DNA of 20,582 nucleotides from CAJYAN01 sp046484825 (GTDB taxonomy: Bacteria; Pseudomonadota; Gammaproteobacteria; UBA6429; Thiohalophilaceae). Position numbers and translations under genes: made by a program. Below, piece by piece: positions 1 to 6,873 of the stretch (position 1 is the stretch's first letter; every line of letters begins with the position of its first letter). Below the pieces are notes generated by a model that was given only the letters and a program-made list of their open reading frames with translations, was not told where the DNA came from and did no database searches. The DNA lies in assembly GCA_046484825.1 (NCBI GenBank), contig JAWOIE010000077.1:1-20582 (forward strand), given 5' to 3'.

Positions 1-2
1 CG

Positions 3-455
3 CAGATCTTTGGCTATCGCGACCACCACACACAAAAATACGCGCGTGACCTGGGCATGGCCTTTCAACTGACGAATATCATTCGTGACGTGCGTGAGGA
101 TGCCGAACGCGGCCGTATTTATTTGCCCGCAAAAATGCTGGCCGAGTTTCAGGTTACGGAAGCCGATATCCTGCAACTGCGGCAGACGCCGGCGCTTGGT
201 CGATTGCTGGCCGAGATGAGCACGCAGGCCAAAAGCTATTACCGCCGAGCGTTCAAACACCTGCCCGCGCAGGACCGCTACGCCCAGCGCGCCGGCCTGA
301 TGATGGCGGCTATTTACCAGACCCTGCTCGACGAAGTGGCAGACGATGGCTTTCAGGTCATGCAGCACCATATCAGTCTCCCCCCGGTGCGCAAATTCTG
401 GATCGCCGCCAGGGTGCTGCTGCGCGAAAACGTCCGCCGCCTGCTGCCCGCATAG
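3..455 (+). CDS. hpnD: Presqualene diphosphate synthase HpnD, C-terminal part
   Basis: The gene enters from the left edge in frame from base 3 and ends at TAG 453-455, so only about 150 C-terminal residues are present. The segment LGMAFQLTNIIRDV followed by REDAERGRIYLP is the second aspartate-rich (DxxxD) region of trans-isoprenoid (squalene/phytoene) synthases; its aspartates bind the Mg-diphosphate of the substrate. HpnD condenses two farnesyl diphosphates to presqualene diphosphate in the HpnC-HpnD-HpnE route to squalene for hopanoids. Assignment to HpnD rather than HpnC or CrtB rests on the sequence style and on hpnE starting 3 bases downstream. An internal ATG at base 57 lies inside the conserved motif and cannot be the true start. 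hpnC is expected upstream, outside the window. Confidence 0.9.
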   Translation, partial: QIFGYRDHHTQKYARDLGMAFQLTNIIRDVREDAERGRIYLPAKMLAEFQVTEADILQLRQTPALGRLLAEMSTQAKSYYRRAFKHLPAQDRYAQRAGLMMAAIYQTLLDEVADDGFQVMQHHISLPPVRKFWIAARVLLRENVRRLLPA

Positions 456-458
456 CGC

Positions 459-1775
459 ATGGCGGGGCAAAATAACACCCTGGTAATTGGTGGCGGCTGG
501 TCCGGCCTCGCCGCCGCGATCGAGCTCAGTCGCCAGCATCACCCGGTCCAGGTATTGGAATCGGCGCGACAATTGGGCGGGCGCGCCCGCCGTGTGCCGT
601 TTGACAACACCTCGCTGGACAATGGCCAGCATCTGCTGATCGGGGCATACCGCGACACGTTACAATTGCTCAAGACCATCGGCCTCGACCCTGAGCAGGT
701 GCTGCAACGTTTTACGCTTGATTGGCAGGTGTTTTCACCCCACCATAAAAAAATTCGCATCCAGGCCTATACCGCACCGGCACCGCTACATTTATTGTTC
801 GGCCTTTTGAGCGCACAGGGGCTGCACTGGCGGGACAAATATCGCGCCCTGTTGCTGGGGCACAAACTCTGGAAAGGCGACAGCCTGGGGGAACAGGACA
901 TCAGTGTCCAGCAATGGCTGGACGCACACCAACAGTCGACAGAACTTGTCGAAGCCTTTTGGGAACCTCTCTGCCTGGCCACACTGAACACCCCCCTGGA
1001 AACGGCATCGGCAAAGACCTTTGTACGCGTCCTCAGCGATGCCTTTTTGAAATCCGCGGCGGCCAGTGACTATCTGATTCCGCGCCAGGATCTCAGCGGC
1101 ATGTTTGTTGACCCCGCCCTGACCTTTATTGAAAAAAACGGCGGCACCATCCGTCTGGCGCACAAGGTGGATGAAATTTTACTCCAGGATAATCATGTCA
1201 CGGGGGTCCGCTGTCAGGACCAGGTCATTGCAGCAGAGCATATAATTCTTAGCACGCCGCCGAATATTAGCGCGGGCCTGCTTGCCCACATCCCGGGGCT
1301 AGAACCCCTGGTAAGGCAATTGGCCGGCTTTCACTATCACCCGATCTGCACGGTCTATCTGCGTTACCCAAAAGACACCTGCCTTCCTACCACGACACCG
1401 GTAGTGGGCATGCGACAGCGTCTGTGCCAATGGGTGTTTGACCGCCGCGTCTGCCAGCAGGCCGGGATTATTGCCGTCGTCATCAGCAGCAGTGGCGCGC
1501 ATATGGCGCTGGACAACGCGGAGCTCATCCGCCAGGTCGCCGGGGAACTGGCGGAGTGCTTTCCCCACTGGCCGGCACATAGCGCCGCCAAGGTCATCCG
1601 CGAAAAGCGCGCCACCTTTGCCTGTAGCGTCGGCATTGATACTATGCGCCCCCCAGGCGCCACCGCGGTCACAGGGCTATACCTGGCCGGGGACTATATC
1701 GACACCGGCTACCCGGCTACGCTGGAGGGCGCCATTCAGAGCGGCCTGCGCGCGGCAAGGCATATCCTTCAATAA
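459..1775 (+). CDS. hpnE: Hydroxysqualene dehydroxylase HpnE (FAD amine-oxidase family)
   Basis: This is a 438-residue flavoprotein. The N-terminus carries the Rossmann dinucleotide-binding motif VIGGGWSGLAAA (about residues 9-20), an acidic residue after the second strand (VLESA), and the GGRARR segment typical of the FAD amine-oxidase/phytoene-desaturase superfamily. The C-terminus has the second FAD contact, LYLAGDYIDTGYPATLEGAI (about 407-426). HpnE reductively removes the hydroxyl of hydroxysqualene to give squalene, the last step of the HpnCDE route. The start lies 3 bases after the hpnD stop, indicating co-transcription and probable translational coupling. Length is normal for the family. 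A carotenoid desaturase is the main alternative, but the adjacency to hpnD argues against it. Confidence 0.92.
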   Translation: MAGQNNTLVIGGGWSGLAAAIELSRQHHPVQVLESARQLGGRARRVPFDNTSLDNGQHLLIGAYRDTLQLLKTIGLDPEQVLQRFTLDWQVFSPHHKKIRIQAYTAPAPLHLLFGLLSAQGLHWRDKYRALLLGHKLWKGDSLGEQDISVQQWLDAHQQSTELVEAFWEPLCLATLNTPLETASAKTFVRVLSDAFLKSAAASDYLIPRQDLSGMFVDPALTFIEKNGGTIRLAHKVDEILLQDNHVTGVRCQDQVIAAEHIILSTPPNISAGLLAHIPGLEPLVRQLAGFHYHPICTVYLRYPKDTCLPTTTPVVGMRQRLCQWVFDRRVCQQAGIIAVVISSSGAHMALDNAELIRQVAGELAECFPHWPAHSAAKVIREKRATFACSVGIDTMRPPGATAVTGLYLAGDYIDTGYPATLEGAIQSGLRAARHILQ

Positions 1776-1792
1776 ATCATGATGAGCACTCT

Positions 1793-2551
1793 ATGAACAT
1801 ACCCAGCCCCTTGAATACCTATCAGGCCCGCGATGATTTACTCAAAGACCGCATTATTCTCATCACCGGCGCGGGCAGTGGCATTGGGGCGGCGGTTGCC
1901 AGAGACTGCGCCGCCAGAGGCGCGACGGTTATTTTACTCGGCAAGACGGTGAAAAAACTCGAGCAGGTCTACGACGAGATCGTTGCGGCCGGCCATCCTG
2001 AACCGGCGATCTACCCACTGGATTTATTACAGGCGCGTGAAGAACACTATGCGCAACTCGCGGCGGTGCTGGCACAGGAATTTGGCCAACTCGATGGTCT
2101 GGTCCACAATGCCGGCCTGCTGGGCAGTCTGATCCCCCTGGCCAATCACTCGGCCGAACAATGGGTCAAGGTCATGCAGGTCAATCTGCATGCGCCCTAC
2201 CTGCTGACGCAGGCCTGTCTGCCCTTGCTAAGGCAGTCGGATAGCGCCTCGATTATTTTCGTTTCCAGCAGCGTCGGTCGTCAGGGTCGCGCCTATTGGG
2301 GTGCTTATGCGGCCTCAAAGGCAGCCTGTGAAAATCTGATGCAGACACTGGCGGATGAACTGGAAGACAATACCCAGGTGCGCGTCAACAGCCTGAACCC
2401 CGGCGCGACACGCACGGCCATGCGCCGCATTGCCTTTCCGGGCGAAGACCCCGCCACCCTGCCAGCACCCGAGGCCATTGCACCGGCATTTCTGTATTTG
2501 CTGGGGAAGGACAGCGAGGGGATTAGTGGACAACAACTGGACGCGCAGTAA
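1793..2551 (+). CDS. yciK: YciK-family short-chain dehydrogenase/reductase
   Basis: A 252-residue classical SDR. The cofactor motif TGAGSGIG is at residues 25-32, the structural NAG at 106-108, catalytic Ser in the SSS stretch at about 158-160, and the YxxxK pair at Tyr172 and Lys176. Overall sequence, including the N-terminal extension LNTYQARDDLLKDR and the tail EGISGQQLDAQ, resembles the YciK group, whose physiological substrate is unknown. The ATG follows hpnE by 17 bases, with a weak GATGAG purine stretch as ribosome site, so it probably belongs to the hopanoid transcription unit. Whether it acts on an isoprenoid or is merely co-transcribed cannot be decided from sequence. An inverted repeat follows the stop codon. 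Confidence 0.85.
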   Translation: MNIPSPLNTYQARDDLLKDRIILITGAGSGIGAAVARDCAARGATVILLGKTVKKLEQVYDEIVAAGHPEPAIYPLDLLQAREEHYAQLAAVLAQEFGQLDGLVHNAGLLGSLIPLANHSAEQWVKVMQVNLHAPYLLTQACLPLLRQSDSASIIFVSSSVGRQGRAYWGAYAASKAACENLMQTLADELEDNTQVRVNSLNPGATRTAMRRIAFPGEDPATLPAPEAIAPAFLYLLGKDSEGISGQQLDAQ

Positions 2552-2583
2552 ACCTGCCCGCTATATTTCTGTCCCGTTTCCGT

Positions 2584-2613
2584 CAGGCAGACGCCCATGC
2601 TGGCGTCTGCCTG
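2584..2613. terminator. Hairpin between convergent yciK and thioredoxin genes
   Basis: A perfect 12-bp inverted repeat (CAGGCAGACGCC, 6-base loop, GGCGTCTGCCTG) lies 32 bases after the yciK stop and 7 bases beyond the stop of the convergent thioredoxin gene. The stem is strong and symmetric, which suits a bidirectional terminator. Neither side has a clear T run, so it may instead stabilise 3' ends or assist Rho-dependent termination. Confidence 0.55.
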
Positions 2614-2620
2614 TGCCGGC

Positions 2621-3664
2621 TCAATTCATCAGATCCACATGCACGCCCTGAGCCTCCAGGTCTTCGGCACGCTTGCCAATAAAACGCTGGAAGTTGGGTT
2701 GCTGCTTGTAAGCGCCGGAAGACGCATAGTCCATGATGGACTGAGTATGAAAGGATTTTAAATACGCCTCTGTACGGATAATCTCCTTGCCCTGATTATC
2801 GAGAAACACCAGGCTCGGGGCATACTGCACGTTCATTTCACGCGCCCAGCTTTCTGCCGTGGTTTTCTTACCGGCGGGGGTGACAATGGGATCTTTACTC
2901 CACATATCCAGGCGCACCACATGCAGACGCGCGAGCTGTTCCAGGGTCTCCTTGCGTTTGAAAATGTCGGTATGCATTTCGTCACAGTCCTGACAGACCT
3001 TTTGCTCGAAAATGATCAGCAGGGGTTTGTCGTCTTTTGCGATGATCTTACTCAGGTCATACGGTGGCTTGATGATAAACGGCTGGTCATGCAGCTTGCC
3101 GCTGGCCTTAACCGGGGTGCGCTTGGCGTAGTAATCATTAAACGCCAGCTTGGTTTCATGTCGGCCGCTGACATAATCCAGCGCGGCATTAAACTTGTCC
3201 GGATGGTAATAGCCATTGACCCGGAGCGCGACCTCACCCTGCTCGTTCAAAAACAGCAGTGTCGGAGTAAACATCACCTTTCTGGCTTCGGCAAAGCTCT
3301 TTTCCGTGTGAGAACTGCCATCGAAATCCGTGACCTCACGATCACCCCACATATTGATCGCAATGGTATTGAAGTGTTTCCGGGTCTTGTCGGCGATGGG
3401 TTTCTGGCCGAAGTTGTCCTGTAACAGCTTGGAGCAATAGGGACAACCGTCCTGATAAAAATACAGCAACAGACGCTTGCCTTCGCGCTTGGCTTCCAGG
3501 ACATCCTCGTTTAGGTCCAGAAAGGATTCCTTAAACCAGGCGGGTTTTTCATGATAGCCGGGGTTGATCATGCCCGCCTCCAGGCTGGCTTCGCCCGCGG
3601 CAAACACCCCGGGGCTGGTCAGCAGCAGAAGACTCATCAGTAGTCGTGTGCAACGGTTCAACAT
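2621..3664 (-). CDS. Exported protein with two thioredoxin-fold domains (SoxW-like)
   Basis: A 347-residue protein with a signal peptide: charged start, hydrophobic LLMSLLLLTSPGVFA, probable cleavage near residue 22-24, so it should act in the periplasm. Domain 1 (about 45-168) has redox motif CPYC at 74-77 and the cis-proline loop TPT at 133-135. Domain 2 (about 195-318) repeats the same plan with CQDC at 224-227 and APS at 282-284. The shared xxMW element and LxFLNEQG/LVFLDNQG strands show an internal duplication. Likely role: thiol-disulfide exchange or reductase activity in the envelope; SoxW-like proteins support sulfur-oxidation systems in some bacteria, but no sox gene is seen here. 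The ATG is preceded by GAGGAG at good spacing. The partner is unknown. Confidence 0.8.
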   Translation of the reverse strand: MLNRCTRLLMSLLLLTSPGVFAAGEASLEAGMINPGYHEKPAWFKESFLDLNEDVLEAKREGKRLLLYFYQDGCPYCSKLLQDNFGQKPIADKTRKHFNTIAINMWGDREVTDFDGSSHTEKSFAEARKVMFTPTLLFLNEQGEVALRVNGYYHPDKFNAALDYVSGRHETKLAFNDYYAKRTPVKASGKLHDQPFIIKPPYDLSKIIAKDDKPLLIIFEQKVCQDCDEMHTDIFKRKETLEQLARLHVVRLDMWSKDPIVTPAGKKTTAESWAREMNVQYAPSLVFLDNQGKEIIRTEAYLKSFHTQSIMDYASSGAYKQQPNFQRFIGKRAEDLEAQGVHVDLMN

Positions 3665-3775
3665 TCTGGTTTCTCCTCATTCTCTTTATTTATCATTTTT
3701 TTACTGTGTATGGTCCATTAAGCGTACAGACAATATATAGCGTCATCCATAGCCTGCTGTGTAGACCACCGCGAG

Positions 3776-3803
3776 CGGCAAAAATTCACCGTTTTGCCGG
3801 TGA
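3776..3803. repeat. Two overlapping inverted repeats
   Basis: CGGCAAAA (3776-3783) and TTTTGCCG (3792-3799) form a perfect 8-bp inverted repeat with an 8-base spacer. Overlapping it, TCACCG (3786-3791) and CGGTGA (3798-3803) form a perfect 6-bp repeat with a 6-base loop. The two stems cannot coexist in one RNA. A further CGGTGA copy lies at 3818-3823. This could be an operator or a 5' leader switch; function is not known. Confidence 0.5.
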
Positions 3804-3830
3804 GTCTCTTCCCGTTACGGTGACATTAAT

Positions 3831-3863
3831 TTGACTTTTTCGCGCCTGGCGATAATTTATAAA
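3831..3863 (+). promoter_or_regulatory. Weak promoter candidate for the cyclase gene
   Basis: TTGACT at 3831-3836 is a good -35-like hexamer. Downstream GATAAT (3851-3856) is 14 bases away and TATAAA (3858-3863) is 21 bases away, so neither has the usual 17-base spacing. The AT-rich stretch suggests a promoter but the exact elements are uncertain. Confidence 0.3.
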
Positions 3864-3966
3864 TATAAGTCACTGAATTAATTCACTTTATATTTTATTT
3901 TTTTTGCGTTTTCAGTGGCACAGTTTTCGCATAGACAAAGTACCTGATGTATTTGAGGCTATAAAC

Positions 3967-4902
3967 ATGGCGATACAAATTATTAACGATCAGCAGAGCG
4001 CAAAGGTTACCCCGGTAGACCCCTACCTGGAGCAGACCGGTCTGAGCCTGGATGATCTGCAGCGCACCATGGAAATGGCAGGGCTATTACAAACCAGCCT
4101 CGAGGTTGAGACGGTACTCAAGCTCTTTCTTGAATCGGTACACAAAACCGTCAAGTTCGGGGGCGCCATTTTTACCTATGAACCCATGGCCCTGAATATT
4201 CGCTATAACCGGCGAGAGCAGCACCGCTGCCACTATACAATACGCCTGTCGGAAGAATATCTCGGCAAGCTGACCTTTTGCCGCCGCAACCCCTTTACCC
4301 CAGCTGAAATGGAGACCCTCGAGGGTCAGATGTTTCACCTGATTTATCCCCTGCGTAACGCCCTGATGTACCAGAAGGCCATCACGGCTGCGCAAATTGA
4401 CCCCCTGACCGGCGCCAACAACCGCACCGCCATGGATGCGGCCATGCGGCGCGAAATTGAGCTGTCTCATCGGCAGCGCAGCCCGCTATCGCTGCTGGTC
4501 CTGGACCTGGACCTGTTCAAGGATATCAATGACAAGTACGGCCACCTGGCCGGGGATTATATTCTCAAGACCGTGGTCACCTGCCTGAAAGACACCATGC
4601 GCTCCAGCGACATGCTGTTCCGCTATGGCGGCGAGGAATTCACCCTGCTGCTGGCCGGGACGGACAAGGAAGGCGCCCACAAGTTTGCCGAACGGGTGCG
4701 CCGTGCCGTAGCCAACTATCCATTCGTCTTCAATGGCCAGGAAATCCCTGTCACGACCAGCATTGGTGTGGCCTCCCTGGCCGCCCAGGACAATGCCATG
4801 AGCCTGTTCGACAAGGCCGACCATGCCCTGTACTGCGCCAAGAATAATGGCCGTAATCAGGTCCAGTACTACACCCCGCCGCACCTGCAGCAGGCCAAAT
4901 AA
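3967..4902 (+). CDS. Diguanylate cyclase with GAF-like sensor domain
   Basis: With ATG 3967 the protein has 311 residues. This start is chosen over the upstream in-frame TTG 3904 because GAGG lies 9 bases before the ATG. Residues about 30-135 look like a divergent GAF-type sensory domain, followed by a linker helix. The GGDEF domain covers about 145-300 and begins with DPLTGANNR. The active-site loop is GGEEF at 221-225, preceded by RSSD at 212-215, the RxxD product-inhibition site at the expected spacing. The enzyme should therefore make c-di-GMP from two GTP and be feedback-inhibited. No EAL domain or transmembrane segment is visible, so it is probably cytosolic. The ligand of the sensor domain is unknown. 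Confidence 0.88.
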   Translation: MAIQIINDQQSAKVTPVDPYLEQTGLSLDDLQRTMEMAGLLQTSLEVETVLKLFLESVHKTVKFGGAIFTYEPMALNIRYNRREQHRCHYTIRLSEEYLGKLTFCRRNPFTPAEMETLEGQMFHLIYPLRNALMYQKAITAAQIDPLTGANNRTAMDAAMRREIELSHRQRSPLSLLVLDLDLFKDINDKYGHLAGDYILKTVVTCLKDTMRSSDMLFRYGGEEFTLLLAGTDKEGAHKFAERVRRAVANYPFVFNGQEIPVTTSIGVASLAAQDNAMSLFDKADHALYCAKNNGRNQVQYYTPPHLQQAK

Positions 4903-4923
4903 CCAGAATTTGTCAGGATTTAG

Positions 4924-4971
4924 AACGGGTTCACATTCTGGACAATGATTGTTCAGTTGTGGACCCGTTTT
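4924..4971 (+). terminator. Long imperfect hairpin with T run after the cyclase gene
   Basis: AACGGGTTCACA (4924-4935) pairs with TGTGGACCCGTT (4958-4969), 12 bp with one G-U. Inside, CTGGACAAT (4938-4946) pairs with ATTGTTCAG (4948-4956), apart from the small apex loop and one G-U. Four T (4968-4971) end the structure. Position 22 bases after the cyclase stop fits an intrinsic terminator. It is also 46 bases upstream of the next gene, so an operator role is possible. Confidence 0.5.
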
Positions 4972-5016
4972 GCCGTCTACAGTTACAATAAGCCAAACCT
5001 GTGAGGCGCGACGGCA

Positions 5017-5445
5017 ATGAAATATCTGGATCAACTGGAAAGCATGCTCGATACCGGCTATCGACTGGTCACCATTGAGACCTATGACCCGGAGCGGGTG
5101 GAAGAGCTCTTTACCCAACTCAGCCGCTTCAGTAGCCGCGCTTACTACATGGGCAGCCCCGGCGAAGGCATACACCGTGTCGGTGCCAGCCACATCAAGA
5201 TTCCCCGCACCCAGACCTCGCGTGAAATGCTCATCCATATCGACAAATGCAAACACTTTGGCGTTTACATTCTCAAGGAATTCAATAATGAGATGGAACA
5301 GGAAAGTATTGTCGAGCAACTCAAACAGATCGCCCTCGGCAACGCTGACAAGGTCATAATTCTCCTTGGTGAGTTTATTGATCTGCCCAAGTCGCTCAAA
5401 CCCTTCACCCTGCGTTCCAAGCACCAGATGAAACAGGCGGTATAG
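5017..5445 (+). CDS. Small soluble protein resembling the Ycf46 N-terminal domain, without ATPase
   Basis: A 142-residue protein without signal peptide or membrane segment. The N-terminal pattern LDQLESMLDTGYRLVTIETY (residues 4-23), then ERVEELFTQLSRFSSRAYYM, resembles the opening of Ycf46-like AAA ATPases. So does the later VYILKEFNNEM...IVEQLKQIALGNADKVIIL...DLPKSLKPF, where that N-domain usually has a strand of type 'ilkDfh' and a segment ending in 'eLP.eL'. In those ATPases an AAA module follows; here the protein stops after 142 residues with no Walker A motif. The ATG has GAGG 10 bases upstream. It is convergent with the glycerate kinase gene, 12 bases apart. The relationship is judged from memory of the family pattern and is uncertain. 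Function unknown. Confidence 0.7.
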   Translation: MKYLDQLESMLDTGYRLVTIETYDPERVEELFTQLSRFSSRAYYMGSPGEGIHRVGASHIKIPRTQTSREMLIHIDKCKHFGVYILKEFNNEMEQESIVEQLKQIALGNADKVIILLGEFIDLPKSLKPFTLRSKHQMKQAV

Positions 5446-5457
5446 CCTCCGGCGACA

Positions 5458-6696
5458 TCACGTCTTCAGGGCAATTACCAGATCCATGACATTTGTACCC
5501 GTTGGCCCGGTATTAATCAGGTCACCGCTGGCGGCCAAAAAGCTGCCGGCATCGGCACCATTGAGCGCCACAACCTCATCCATGCCTGCATAACGCCCGC
5601 GCCAAATGGTCCCGGCATCGACCAGGGCACCGGCGTCTTCTGTCGGACCATCACTGCCATCGGTTCCCGCGCATAAGAGGGTTAACGCAGGATAAGTCTG
5701 AATGCGTTGTGCCAGCAACAAGGCCAGTTGCTGATTGCGCCCGCCCCGACCGGGATGCGCTGGCAGCTGCACCGTGGTCTCACCACCCCAGATATAGCAG
5801 CCGGACCCTGCCTGCTGCAGATACCGCATAATCTCATCGGCGCTGTTGTTGACGTCACCCGTGAACGTAGTGCTCACGATATGACTGTCGTAGCCCTCCT
5901 CCACCGCAGACTGTCTGATGCGCTCACAGGCCTGCTGATTATTGGCAACGATTTCCGTGTGCGGTAGCTGGACCTGCGCAGGCATTGCCGGTAGCGCTGC
6001 CCGCGTCTGCATTGCCCGCAGCCAGTCGGGCAGTGCCTCGTCGCCCGGCGGGTCATCTTGTGGCGGGACACACAGACCCGAGCCGATGACCGCTGGGTCA
6101 TCCCCGGGCACGTCGGAGATCAATAACTGCGTGACCGCCCGCTGGCCGATAAACCCCAGCAAGCGGCCACCCTTGAGCAGTGACACCGAGCAGCGGATCC
6201 GGTTCATGCGTTCGATGGGCAACCCTGTCGACAGTAACCACTGATTGAGCATTTGCAGGTCCGCAAGGCTTACTGCGGCGGGCAACTTTTCCACCAGCGC
6301 AGAGCTCCCGCCCGAGAGCAACACCAGCAGGGGCATGGCCGCCGGCAACTGCGCCAACCACGCCAGCAGCCGGTCACCGGCGTGTAAGGAACGTTCATCG
6401 GGCAGCGGGTGCGCGCCGATGACATATTCAACCTGTTCCTGAGAATGACGCCTACCGAGATGTCCCGCCCGGGTAATCAACAGGGCACGATCAAGCCCTG
6501 GCGCCAGAACATCAAGGGCACCCTCGAACATCGAGTCAGCCGCCTTGCCAATCGCCAGCACCGCCAGCGCCCCAGCCATCTCAGGCTCGAGCGGGTGCTG
6601 TTGTAAATACTGTTTCACGGCAGTGCGGCCCTGGACGGAGTCCAATGCCTGCTGATAAAACCTCAGCAACTGTTCACGTTCCAGAGTCTGATTCAT
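5458..6696 (-). CDS. Glycerate 2-kinase, MOFRL family (GckA/TtuD type)
   Basis: About 412 residues from ATG 6696; an in-frame GTG at 6705 would add three residues, and neither start has a clear Shine-Dalgarno sequence. The N-terminal DUF4147 domain carries LAIGKAADSMFEGAL and LLSGGSSAL (about residues 129-137 from the ATG). The C-terminal MOFRL domain carries GGETTV, GRGGRNQQLAL, AGTDGSDGPTEDAGA and the closing GPTGTNVMDL. These are the diagnostic segments of class II glycerate kinases, which phosphorylate D-glycerate to 2-phosphoglycerate using ATP and feed lower glycolysis, for example in glycolate/glyoxylate or tartronate routes. No other gene of those routes is adjacent, and it appears to be a single-gene unit. 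A leftward promoter candidate lies at 6728-6755. Confidence 0.88.
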   Translation of the reverse strand: MNQTLEREQLLRFYQQALDSVQGRTAVKQYLQQHPLEPEMAGALAVLAIGKAADSMFEGALDVLAPGLDRALLITRAGHLGRRHSQEQVEYVIGAHPLPDERSLHAGDRLLAWLAQLPAAMPLLVLLSGGSSALVEKLPAAVSLADLQMLNQWLLSTGLPIERMNRIRCSVSLLKGGRLLGFIGQRAVTQLLISDVPGDDPAVIGSGLCVPPQDDPPGDEALPDWLRAMQTRAALPAMPAQVQLPHTEIVANNQQACERIRQSAVEEGYDSHIVSTTFTGDVNNSADEIMRYLQQAGSGCYIWGGETTVQLPAHPGRGGRNQQLALLLAQRIQTYPALTLLCAGTDGSDGPTEDAGALVDAGTIWRGRYAGMDEVVALNGADAGSFLAASGDLINTGPTGTNVMDLVIALKT

Positions 6697-6727
6697 GGTC
6701 TGCACTAAGCTATTGAGTTAAGGCTAG

Positions 6728-6755
6728 TTATAAAACTCGCAAAAAATGAGTCTAT
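6728..6755 (-). promoter_or_regulatory. Promoter candidate for the glycerate kinase gene
   Basis: On the minus strand TAGACT (6755-6750, 4/6 to TTGACA) and TATAAC (6733-6728, 5/6 to TATAAT) are separated by 16 bases. A start point near 6721 would leave a leader of about 25 bases. It lies back to back with the rightward promoter of the small membrane protein. Confidence 0.45.
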
Positions 6756-6764
6756 ACAGAAGTT

Positions 6765-6793
6765 TGCTTTTTACGGAAAGTCTCGCTATAAAA
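6765..6793 (+). promoter_or_regulatory. Promoter candidate for the small membrane protein gene
   Basis: TTGCTT (6765-6770) and TATAAA (6788-6793) are exactly 17 bases apart, with an A-rich stretch upstream (6731-6746). A start near 6800 would give a 5' leader of about 75 bases that contains a 14-base perfect palindrome (6844-6857) and a second Shine-Dalgarno-like AAGGAG. Confidence 0.5.
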
Positions 6794-6843
6794 TATCTGT
6801 TCCCCACCGAGAAGTTCAGCTTTGAGCCACAAGGAGTCTATGT

Positions 6844-6857
6844 GGCGTTAACGCCAG
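6844..6857. repeat. Perfect 14-base palindrome in the 5' leader
   Basis: TGGCGTTAACGCCA is fully self-complementary and lies 16 bases before the start of the 60-residue membrane protein. It could be a protein-binding dyad or a short RNA hairpin just 5' of the Shine-Dalgarno sequence AAGGAG (6862-6867). Confidence 0.5.
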
Positions 6858-6873
6858 CCATAAGGAGATCTTC

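Larger units (their letters stand above)
3665..3966. other. Divergent intergenic region, AT-rich
   Basis: About 300 bases separate the leftward thioredoxin gene from the rightward cyclase. It holds the thioredoxin Shine-Dalgarno sequence (3670-3676 on the minus strand), overlapping inverted repeats at 3776-3803, and a strongly AT-rich stretch at 3851-3905. Both genes must be transcribed from here. I see no convincing small ORF; an in-frame TTG at 3904 could lengthen the cyclase but has a weaker ribosome site than ATG 3967. Confidence 0.6.

Noticed and set aside
3665..3966. c-di-GMP (GEMM) riboswitch before the cyclase gene
   Set aside because: I searched for the conserved CACGCACAGGGCAAACC-like and GACGCAAAGCC-like blocks and found neither.
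4958..4975. Possible sigma-54 promoter (TGG...TTGCC) before 5017
   Set aside because: The GG and GC dinucleotides are 9 rather than 10 bases apart, and the segment is one arm of the long hairpin. The match is better explained by that structure.
4486..5424. 312-residue open frame on the minus strand
   Set aside because: It is antisense to the GGDEF domain and the Ycf46-like gene, both of which have clear family features and ribosome sites. The product resembles no family I know, and high-GC coding DNA commonly leaves such open shadows.
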